Assembly: GCA_947441695.1 (NCBI GenBank) | Contig: CANEUK010000111.1 | Span: forward strand, 1-5,026 | DNA: 5,026 bases | Direction: 5' to 3' | Source: Rickettsiales bacterium | GTDB lineage: Bacteria > Pseudomonadota > Alphaproteobacteria > Rickettsiales > UBA1997 | Shown: positions 1 through 5,026 of the stretch, piece after piece | Layout of the letters: every line of letters starts with the position of its first letter | Position numbering within the stretch: the stretch's first letter is position 1 | The notes under the pieces: model-generated | What the model was told of the DNA's origin: nothing | Seen by the model: only the letters and a program-made list of their open reading frames with translations | The model's database searches: none | Program-made: the position numbers and the translations under genes

Positions 1-2499
1 AAAAGAAATTTGAATTGCGGGGTAATTAAAATCGGTTAAACCATAATAGTCATTTTTGTTTGGTATAGATATAATTTCGCTGCCTTTTTTGGTATAAGAA
101 TTTTTGATAAAAATTGGTGGATTAAAAAGTTTTGAAGAGTTTTGACTATTTGCTAAATTAAAATGATTTGGTGGTGGAAGGCGCAAAGTGGTTTTAATAC
201 ATTCTTGCTCGGCAAAAAATTCTCCTTTTTTATCGATATAACCCCAAGGTTCTGTTGATCGGTTATTTTGAATATAAGGAATGTGAACATTATCACCAAA
301 TTTCATTGTGCGCCACACGTCAGTAGCACCAGGATTATCAGTAGTATCTTTTCCGTTGCATTCTTTACCAGAAGAAGATGTTCCAGAAACACAAGTTTTA
401 CCGTCTGCTAGTGTTTCAGTGCCACGAGCAAATAAATGTCTTGCAGATGGATAAGCGGTATGACTTGTTGCATCAAGGTAGCTGCAAATTTTATCGCCAT
501 ATTTTTGGATTCTAAGCCGCAATCGACTTCCGTCTATTGTTGCCATGCAATCTCCTTGGTCGAACTTAGAATCTTCCTCAGAACTACTTGAATCACTACC
601 AAGATCTTTACTCATCTCGCATTCTTTAGGATTAAGATCGGTGATTGTTAATTTTTTACAAATATCATATCCACAGGTCTGACTTTTGCATTTACTAAAG
701 CCACAAGATATTCCACATTCTCTTGAGCCGCAAGTTTCAGAATCATCTTCCAGAAGATCGTCTGGTCTCATCGAATTTTTAAATCTTAAGCAAACCACAA
801 CTTCGTGATAGGCATCATCTGCGCCATCTTTTTCAGTAAAAGTAGTTTTTACATAGCCCTTATGAAAAGCCGTATAGTCGGCTAAGGGGTTATATAAATT
901 ACCTTTGTTGCCACAAAGATAAAGATAACCTATTCCTCTATCGCCGTCATTGCTAGGATTGCAAAGTCCGGGTGATTTAGTAGTATTTGGCGACAAATAA
1001 GTAAGAAAATAACCTACTTTATATGAAAATTTTTCAAAAAAAAGTGGCATCTTTGTTGGTAAATAAAATATTATTTCAGGGTTCATTCCCCATTTCTTAT
1101 TTTCGCTTGGGCTTCCGTCTGTGCTGTAATACTCTAAATCTTCTACCTTATAACATATATCTCCATTTCCATTATCTCTTATTTTTTCTCGTAAAATTCC
1201 GTTAGTTTGTACTGCTTTATTCATTGGTTTTGGGCGATAAAACCAAGAATCCATAGTATCTTCGACAGGGTCAGATCTGTCGTCAGAGACTTTGCATTCT
1301 GACATAGAAGAGTTTTCTGATTTATTACAATCAATGGTTTTATAGCAAAAATTACCACTACATTCGCTTCCTTTGCCAGAAGAGTCGCATTTATCGTTTC
1401 TGTTTGTGTCTTTTGCATCGTCACCAGTAATAATTTTTGTGCCATCGGTGGTGACATCGGTGCAACGAAATGAATTTTTGATTATGGGTTTGCAAATAAT
1501 GGGGTTGCAATAATTAGAAGAGGTTATTGGGGATCCATAGTTAATGTGTTCTTCATAAGTTGATTTATAGCTTTGGGAATATGTGGAGGTGTCGGAGGGG
1601 ATGTTTAAAGTGTCATCGCTATCGTTTGAACCAGCAAAATTTTTAATTTCTCCGTCTCCATTAACATCGGTATTGGCAACATAAGTATCTTTACAAGATG
1701 GTTGGCAATTATGAACAACACACATTTTTGACCGCAGTGTATAAGGAAGCTGCTCTAAAGAAAATTTATAACATTTCAAAACTCTGTCATTGATGTCTTT
1801 TAGAGCATCGCAATAGTTTTGATTGTTTGCGTATTTGCTCCTGCTAATAACAAGAACCAACTCTTCAACTGACAACAAATTGCAAGGAAGTTGGTTACAA
1901 TTGCTATTTTTATTTGGTAGCGTTTCTTCATCTAATTGATGACATTTTCTGCTAACACAAGTTACGCCTTCAGTTTTTGCAATTGAGCTACTATATTTGG
2001 TATTTTCAGAATCAACGCTATCACAAAACCTTACGCAATCTCTGTTGTGAACCGCATAAGTTATTCCTCGGTTTTCTGGAGCGCTACCAGAAAGGGTTTC
2101 AATTGAACTGCATTCTGTAGCGCAATTTAGACCGTTTTTAATATCTTCTGCGGGTTTACTAAGTTCTTCTTTTAACTGGCTACATAGCGGCATATCGCTT
2201 AGGTCATAGCAATTGACTCGATGAACTTGTCCAGAAGTTAAATAGCTGGCAGGCGGAATTGTGTAAGTTGCGGTTGTAATATTTTGGCAAAGAGGTTTGT
2301 TTGCAACAAACAAGCAGTTATTTCCGGGTTTGGCATCGGCGCTTGTTATTGTAAAGCTAGAGCAGGCTGGAAGAGAGTTTGAAGAACTTTCTTTTGAAGA
2401 AAAAATTGTTAAAAAACTTAAAATTAAGGCAACACAAACGGTTAAGTTTTTTACAACTTTTGAAAAATTTTTGGTTATTTTAAGATTTTTGTAATTCAT
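1..2499 (-). CDS. Large cysteine-rich exported protein, C-terminus beyond the window (possible VirB6/TrbL-like N-terminal region)
   Basis: This frame is open for all 833 codons from the ATG at 2499 to the window edge, with no stop; the C-terminus lies outside. Residues 1-18 are Lys-rich (K4, K7, K10, K14, K17) and residues 19-33 are hydrophobic (LTVCVALILSFLTIF), so an export signal or membrane anchor is likely. The rest is hydrophilic and holds 42 cysteines (43 in all), many as CX3C or CX4C pairs (126/130, 155/159, 181/186, 201/206, 331/336). A six-Cys cluster spans 590-614, an EF-hand-like DVNGDGEI loop 278-285, and an acidic Ser linker about 630-647. No further obvious membrane segment is visible, so this is probably a periplasmic or surface region with disulfides. 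The start overlaps the end of murD by 20 bases, with no clear Shine-Dalgarno site. I do not firmly recognise it. Size, Cys content and the ECIKTTLRLPPP motif at 766-777 recall N-terminal regions of rickettsial VirB6-like proteins; this is recollection, not a search. Confidence is for the CDS, not the function. Confidence 0.93.
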   Translation of the reverse strand, partial: MNYKNLKITKNFSKVVKNLTVCVALILSFLTIFSSKESSSNSLPACSSFTITSADAKPGNNCLFVANKPLCQNITTATYTIPPASYLTSGQVHRVNCYDLSDMPLCSQLKEELSKPAEDIKNGLNCATECSSIETLSGSAPENRGITYAVHNRDCVRFCDSVDSENTKYSSSIAKTEGVTCVSRKCHQLDEETLPNKNSNCNQLPCNLLSVEELVLVISRSKYANNQNYCDALKDINDRVLKCYKFSLEQLPYTLRSKMCVVHNCQPSCKDTYVANTDVNGDGEIKNFAGSNDSDDTLNIPSDTSTYSQSYKSTYEEHINYGSPITSSNYCNPIICKPIIKNSFRCTDVTTDGTKIITGDDAKDTNRNDKCDSSGKGSECSGNFCYKTIDCNKSENSSMSECKVSDDRSDPVEDTMDSWFYRPKPMNKAVQTNGILREKIRDNGNGDICYKVEDLEYYSTDGSPSENKKWGMNPEIIFYLPTKMPLFFEKFSYKVGYFLTYLSPNTTKSPGLCNPSNDGDRGIGYLYLCGNKGNLYNPLADYTAFHKGYVKTTFTEKDGADDAYHEVVVCLRFKNSMRPDDLLEDDSETCGSRECGISCGFSKCKSQTCGYDICKKLTITDLNPKECEMSKDLGSDSSSSEEDSKFDQGDCMATIDGSRLRLRIQKYGDKICSYLDATSHTAYPSARHLFARGTETLADGKTCVSGTSSSGKECNGKDTTDNPGATDVWRTMKFGDNVHIPYIQNNRSTEPWGYIDKKGEFFAEQECIKTTLRLPPPNHFNLANSQNSSKLFNPPIFIKNSYTKKGSEIISIPNKNDYYGLTDFNYPAIQISF
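658..732 (-). other. Six-cysteine cluster with near-pentapeptide periodicity
   Basis: Residues 590-614 of the Cys-rich protein contain cysteines at 590, 595, 599, 604, 609 and 614, i.e. CX4CX3CX4CX4CX4C. Three of the first six residues following a Cys are Gly (CG at 590, 595, 599), with a fourth at 609. The regular spacing suggests a small disulfide-knotted or metal-binding module, or a degenerate pentapeptide tandem repeat. No known family is assigned. Confidence 0.7.
1645..1668 (-). other. EF-hand/dockerin-like calcium-binding loop (DVNGDGEI)
   Basis: Residues 278-285 of the Cys-rich protein read D-V-N-G-D-G-E-I, matching loop positions 1, 3, 5, 6 and 8 of an EF-hand or dockerin calcium loop (D, N, D, G, I). 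The usual acidic residue at position 12 is missing (Ala289), but acidic residues follow at 293, 295 and 296. Calcium binding is plausible by motif and not proven. Confidence 0.45.
2398..2499 (-). other. N-terminal signal peptide or signal anchor of the Cys-rich protein
   Basis: Codons 1-34 give a basic segment with five lysines followed by 15 largely hydrophobic residues (19-33) and then a Ser-rich polar stretch (SSKESSSNS). This is the layout of a Sec signal peptide or uncleaved anchor. C46 follows LPA, but it lies 13 residues past the hydrophobic core and has Pro at -2, so I do not read it as a lipobox. The cleavage site cannot be fixed by eye. Confidence 0.75.
2480..2499 (-). promoter_or_regulatory. 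murD/Cys-rich gene 20-base overlap, probable translational coupling
   Basis: The ATG of the Cys-rich gene (2499-2497) lies 15 bases before the murD TAA (2482-2480), in a different frame. The bases just upstream (GCCAGCTTTTTG) contain no purine-rich Shine-Dalgarno site. Ribosomes finishing murD are the most likely source of initiation here. Confidence 0.6.
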
Positions 2500-3856
2500 C
2501 AAAAAGCTGGCAGAAATAGTCTCCGCGTTGTTCAAAATTTTTCCATTGATCAAAAGACGCACAAGCTGGCGAAAGTAAAATGTTTTTTTGCGAGAAGCCA
2601 ACATTTTTTGCATCTTGAAAAGCATTTGCAAAAGCGGTTTTTAAATCACCGCATTTTTCAAAGGTAACTGAATTTTTCTCAAAAACTTCGGCAAAATTTT
2701 CAGAAGCTTCGCCTATTAAATAAGCTTTGTGGATTTTTTTAAAAAATGGCGCCAAGCCAGAAATTCCGCCACTTTTAGCAACCCCGCCCAAAATCCAAAA
2801 AATATTATCATATGCCAAAAGAGCATTTTGGGTCGATTCGGCGTTAGTTGCCTTACTGTCATTAATAAATTTGATGCCGTCAATTTTGCCCAATAATTGC
2901 ATGCGATGGCGCAATCCTGTAAATTTTTTTATTGCAGCAATAATTTTTTCTTGGGTGTGCAATTTTTTTTGTAAAATTTGGTTACAATAGCTAATAGCAA
3001 AGGCAAAAGCCATGTTTTGGTTATTATGTTGCCCAATTAAAAATTGCGATTCGAGTTCAAAGCTAGAATTTGCTCCATCAATTTTATTTACCAAGGTTCC
3101 GTTAAAAAGCGCTACGCCATTTTCTTGAATTTGTTTAGTTGAAATTGGCACCAAAGTGGCGCGAAAATTTTTGTCGTTTTTTAACTCGTCAAAAACTTTT
3201 TTTGAATTTTTGCAATCAACGTCAATCAAAGCAAAATCTCCTTCAACCTGATTGCAGAAAATTCTTTTTTTGGTAGCAATATAATTTTCTAACGAGCCGT
3301 GGCGGTCGATGTGATCTGGGGTTATATTTAAAAGCGCGGCAATTTTGAAATGAGTTTGCGAAAGCAAGTCAAGTTGATAAGAAGAAGTTTCAAAAATATA
3401 TGAAAAGTTTTGCTGGTTTTGCAACAAATCAAAGCAAGGAACGCCAATATTGCCACCAATTTCTGAAGCAATTTTTAGCTCTTTAAAAATAAAACCCGTA
3501 AGTGCTGTGGTGGTTGATTTGCCGTTAGTTCCAGTGATTCCAATGAAATTATTATGCGAATTAAGACGATAAAAAATTTCGATATCGCACGCCAAAACAG
3601 CGCCTGTTTTTTTTACTATTTCTAAAATTTTATGAGGACGTGGAAAGTAAAGCGAAATACCAGGAGAAAAACTGATTATAGTTTTTTTGTCAAAAGAAAT
3701 GTCTTTAAGAAATTTTTTTGAAAAAAACGCTGAATTTTCTGGCAAGGAAATTTTTTCTTCATTGTCATCGGTTGCAATTACTTCAAAGCCTTTAGAAGCC
3801 AAATGTTTTGCCGTTGAAACGCCTGAAATTCCTAAGCCATAAACAACATATTTCAT
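2480..3856 (-). CDS. murD: UDP-N-acetylmuramoyl-L-alanine--D-glutamate ligase (MurD)
   Basis: Cytoplasmic ATP-dependent ligase that adds D-glutamate to UDP-MurNAc-L-Ala during peptidoglycan precursor synthesis. At 458 residues it has the usual length. The N-terminal UDP-binding Rossmann-like domain has a GLGISG turn (8-13) and SPGIS (64-68). The central ATPase domain carries the P-loop GITGTNGKST (106-115) and NITPDHIDRH (177-186). K196 is the likely counterpart of the carbamylated lysine of E. coli MurD. The C-terminal domain has GLRHRMQ (314-320), NDSKATN (332-338) and the family signature LSPACASFDQWKNFEQRGD (428-446). All expected active-site motifs are intact, so it should be functional. 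The start lies 5 bases after the rpe stop with only a weak AAGA upstream. The gene sits away from the ftsW-murG-murC neighbours usual for murD. Its last codons overlap the start of the Cys-rich gene. Confidence 0.97.
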   Translation of the reverse strand: MKYVVYGLGISGVSTAKHLASKGFEVIATDDNEEKISLPENSAFFSKKFLKDISFDKKTIISFSPGISLYFPRPHKILEIVKKTGAVLACDIEIFYRLNSHNNFIGITGTNGKSTTTALTGFIFKELKIASEIGGNIGVPCFDLLQNQQNFSYIFETSSYQLDLLSQTHFKIAALLNITPDHIDRHGSLENYIATKKRIFCNQVEGDFALIDVDCKNSKKVFDELKNDKNFRATLVPISTKQIQENGVALFNGTLVNKIDGANSSFELESQFLIGQHNNQNMAFAFAISYCNQILQKKLHTQEKIIAAIKKFTGLRHRMQLLGKIDGIKFINDSKATNAESTQNALLAYDNIFWILGGVAKSGGISGLAPFFKKIHKAYLIGEASENFAEVFEKNSVTFEKCGDLKTAFANAFQDAKNVGFSQKNILLSPACASFDQWKNFEQRGDYFCQLFDELQKS

Positions 3857-3861
3857 AATTC

Positions 3862-4506
3862 TTAAGAGCGAAGTTTTTTGATTGCTTGTGCGTAGTTATT
3901 TGAACCAAAAATGTAAGAACCCGAAACCAAAACATCAGCACCAGCCAAAGTTGCTATTTTAAAGGTTTCTTCGTTAATTCCGCCATCAACTTCAAGTTCA
4001 ATTTTTTTGCCAGATTTTTCAATTTTTTTTCGGATATTCTCAATTTTTTTGAGCTGCGAATATAAAAATTTTTGTCCACCAAAACCAGGATTTACTGTCA
4101 TTACCAAAATTAAATCGAGATTTTCTAAAACATAATCAAGAACGTTTTCGTGAGTTGAAGGAACAATTGAAACTCCAGCTTTTTTACCAAAAGATTTTAT
4201 CAATTCGATGCTGCGATCTAGGTGAATTGAAGCTTCGGCGTGAATCGTGATAATGTCAGATCCAGCGTCAACAAAGGCTTTAATGTGATTATCGGGGTTG
4301 TTAATCATCAAATGAACGTCAAAAGGAAGTGCGCAATTCTTGCGTAAGTTTTTTATTACTTCGTTGCCGATTGTAATGTTTGGAACAAAAGCTCCGTCCA
4401 TCACGTCAATGTGAATATAATCGGCGCCAGCTTTGGCAATATTTTGGATTTCTTCGCCAAGTTTTGAAAAATCAGCCGAAAGAATTGAAGGAGAAATTTT
4501 TATCAT
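3862..4506 (-). CDS. rpe: Ribulose-phosphate 3-epimerase
   Basis: Cytoplasmic TIM-barrel enzyme that interconverts D-ribulose 5-phosphate and D-xylulose 5-phosphate in the pentose phosphate pathway. The 214-residue length is typical. Visible signatures are the N-terminal ISPSILSADF (4-13), HIDVMDGAFVPN (32-43), DVHLMI (63-68), the phosphate-side loop MTVNPGFGGQKF (136-147) and EVDGGIN (172-178), then GADVLVSGSYIF (189-200). Expected metal ligands are H32, D34, H65 and D174, with D34 and D174 as the acid/base pair; all are present. The family's usual L-N-P-x-T segment reads IVPST (114-118) here, a mild variation. The ATG directly follows the stop of the DUF2155 gene (TAAATG) and no Shine-Dalgarno site is seen, so translation probably depends on coupling. 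Nothing suggests decay. Confidence 0.97.
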   Translation of the reverse strand: MIKISPSILSADFSKLGEEIQNIAKAGADYIHIDVMDGAFVPNITIGNEVIKNLRKNCALPFDVHLMINNPDNHIKAFVDAGSDIITIHAEASIHLDRSIELIKSFGKKAGVSIVPSTHENVLDYVLENLDLILVMTVNPGFGGQKFLYSQLKKIENIRKKIEKSGKKIELEVDGGINEETFKIATLAGADVLVSGSYIFGSNNYAQAIKKLRS

Positions 4507-4509
4507 TTA
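4504..4509 (-). promoter_or_regulatory. TAAATG stop-start junction between DUF2155 gene and rpe
   Basis: The DUF2155 stop TAA (4509-4507) is directly followed by the rpe ATG (4506-4504) with no intervening base. The upstream sequence TTGCAAAAAA lacks a Shine-Dalgarno motif. This fixes the rpe start and suggests re-initiation by terminating ribosomes. Confidence 0.65.
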
Positions 4510-4938
4510 TTTTTTGCAAGATATTGCCGTTAAATCGTAAATTGGATGTTCAAGACCAGAAATTGAAGGGCTTGAAGCAAACATCCAGCCATAAAAAATT
4601 CTTTTTTGCGCGCCTTCTTTTTGCTCAAAAACCTCTAATAAAATTTTACTTTCTGGCTTTTGATCTAGAGAAGATTGCCAACATTTATGAGCAGCTATCG
4701 TAATTTGACCAAAATTAATTTTTTCACCAATGCGCATTTCTAGCCTAGAAGTTTTGGCGGTGGTTTTATTTAAGCCCTGAATAACGGCAATATTATAAAA
4801 ACGAGAGAGATCTGTTTTATCAATATTAAGTTGTGGTTCAATTTTACTGGTGATTTCGGCTGAATTTTGAGCAAAAATAGCGGAAGAAGAAAAGCTAAAA
4901 ATAAAAATAATTGAGTAGAAAAGTCTATTTTTTATCAT
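4507..4938 (-). CDS. DUF2155 domain-containing exported protein
   Basis: A 143-residue protein of unknown function in the DUF2155 family, which I know mainly from Alphaproteobacteria. Residues 1-23 form a signal peptide (MIKNR basic start, hydrophobic YSIIFIFSFSSSAIF, probable cleavage after Ala23), so the mature protein should be periplasmic. The family signature is clear: an INFGQITI strand (74-81), C86, then GWMFASSP (117-124), EHPIYD (130-135) and C141. The two mature cysteines C86 and C141 could form a disulfide. A longer reading from a TTG at 4995 is possible but would lie inside the mlaD reading frame and put 19 residues ahead of the signal peptide; the ATG at 4938 is preferred. It overlaps the mlaD end by 14 bases and its stop abuts the rpe start. 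The role is unknown; the neighbourhood suggests envelope function. Confidence 0.9.
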   Translation of the reverse strand: MIKNRLFYSIIFIFSFSSSAIFAQNSAEITSKIEPQLNIDKTDLSRFYNIAVIQGLNKTTAKTSRLEMRIGEKINFGQITIAAHKCWQSSLDQKPESKILLEVFEQKEGAQKRIFYGWMFASSPSISGLEHPIYDLTAISCKK

Positions 4939-5026
4939 TTTTTTCACTTTTTTTAGAATCGGAATTAAAAATAAATTTACCCAATAAATCTTCAAAATTT
5001 ACCGAAGATTGAGTAAATTGAATTTC
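4925..5026 (-). CDS. mlaD: MlaD-family (MCE) phospholipid transport protein, C-terminal 33 residues only
   Basis: The 5' part lies outside the window. The visible 33 codons end at TAG (4927-4925) and include TQSSVNFEDLLGKFIF, followed by a Ser/Lys/Asp-rich tail. This matches the end of MlaD proteins, where a T-[QK]-S-x(3)-[FL]-E-D-L-[IL]-G-[KQ]-F segment closes the protein after the MCE domain; E. coli MlaD has TKSAMVLEDLIGQF there (recalled). MlaD is the inner-membrane-anchored periplasmic ring of the Mla ABC system, which moves phospholipids between the inner and outer membranes. An alphaproteobacterial mlaD next to a DUF2155 gene is an arrangement I recognise, which supports the call. Only the tail is seen, so the identity rests on a short match plus context. 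Confidence 0.82.
   Translation of the reverse strand, partial: EIQFTQSSVNFEDLLGKFIFNSDSKKSEKNDKK

Larger units (their letters stand above)
1..5026 (-). other. Probable single operon mlaD-DUF2155-rpe-murD-Cys-rich gene
   Basis: Five genes run in the same direction with junctions of -14, 0, +5 and -20 bases. No intergenic space exists for a promoter or terminator, and I saw no strong hairpin followed by a T-run on the transcribed strand at any junction. The promoter must lie upstream of base 5026 or inside a coding region. Confidence 0.75.

Noticed and set aside
1023..1205. 60-codon plus-strand ORF
   Set aside because: It lies entirely antisense to the continuous Cys-rich gene, its aromatic/Leu-rich translation resembles no family, and it has no neighbours on that strand.
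1221..1457. 78-codon minus-strand ORF in another frame
   Set aside because: It is nested in the same-strand Cys-rich gene, which has a far longer open frame, and it shows no recognisable domain or ribosome binding site.
2362..2364. Lipoprotein cysteine (C46 after LPA) in the Cys-rich protein
   Set aside because: Pro at -2 and the 13-residue distance from the hydrophobic core do not fit a lipobox.
2297..2494. 65-codon plus-strand ORF across the murD/Cys-rich junction
   Set aside because: It is antisense to the signal-peptide region of the Cys-rich gene, and its composition is explained by that overlap.
1..2499. Non-coding or degraded pseudogene region
   Set aside because: No stop or frameshift occurs in 833 codons, and signal, Cys pairing and motif structure are coherent, which argues for a maintained gene.
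2727..2990. 87-codon plus-strand ORF
   Set aside because: It is antisense to the conserved C-terminal domain of murD; the Trp/Leu/Ile-rich translation is a shadow.
3607..3614. Runs of eight T (also 2963-2970 and 4023-4030) as phase-variation tracts
   Set aside because: They lie in housekeeping genes murD and rpe with intact frames, and such runs are expected in AT-rich lysine/phenylalanine codons; slippage could occur but nothing suggests a switch.
4380..4703. 107-codon plus-strand ORF
   Set aside because: It is antisense to the rpe start and the DUF2155 C-terminus, both strongly conserved.
4939..4995. TTG-initiated N-terminal extension of the DUF2155 protein
   Set aside because: It would begin deep inside mlaD and add 19 residues ahead of a well-formed signal peptide; ATG at 4938 is more natural.

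Overview
The window reads as a densely packed, AT-rich chromosomal segment of an alphaproteobacterium, most likely one of the host-associated or Rickettsiales-like lineages. The evidence is the gene content: an MlaD C-terminus followed by a DUF2155 protein, which is an arrangement I associate with Alphaproteobacteria. Poly-A/T-rich coding sequence and near-absence of Shine-Dalgarno sites fit the same picture. The lineage is inference; no RNA gene is present to fix it.

Every supportable gene is on the minus strand, so transcription runs from base 5026 down to base 1. In that order: the last 33 codons of mlaD (5026-4925); a secreted DUF2155 protein (4938-4507); rpe, ribulose-phosphate 3-epimerase (4506-3862); murD, UDP-N-acetylmuramoyl-L-alanine:D-glutamate ligase (3856-2480); and a very large cysteine-rich exported protein (2499 to beyond base 1). 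The junctions are a 14-base overlap, direct abutment (TAAATG), a 5-base gap and a 20-base overlap. There is no room for an internal promoter or terminator outside coding sequence, so this looks like one translationally coupled operon. No stretch of 300 bases lacks a gene, and I saw no RNA gene, IS element, CRISPR array or attachment site.

The left half (1-2499) is easy to misread as non-coding because its reading frame has no stop codon before the window edge. I checked all 833 triplets of that frame by hand, and none is a stop. It encodes a Lys-rich N-terminus with a hydrophobic export segment, then about 800 hydrophilic residues with 42 cysteines. These include a regularly spaced six-Cys cluster, an EF-hand/dockerin-like DVNGDGEI loop, an acidic serine linker and a Cys/Pro motif near the window edge. 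I do not recognise it securely. My best guess is the extended N-terminal region of a rickettsial VirB6/TrbL-like type IV secretion protein, with a stand-alone Cys-rich surface protein or TraN-like protein as alternatives.

Functionally, three of the genes concern the envelope: MlaD in phospholipid transport, MurD in peptidoglycan precursor synthesis, and the exported DUF2155 protein. Rpe is the metabolic outlier. The giant Cys-rich protein is the novel element, placed so that its translation begins inside the end of murD.
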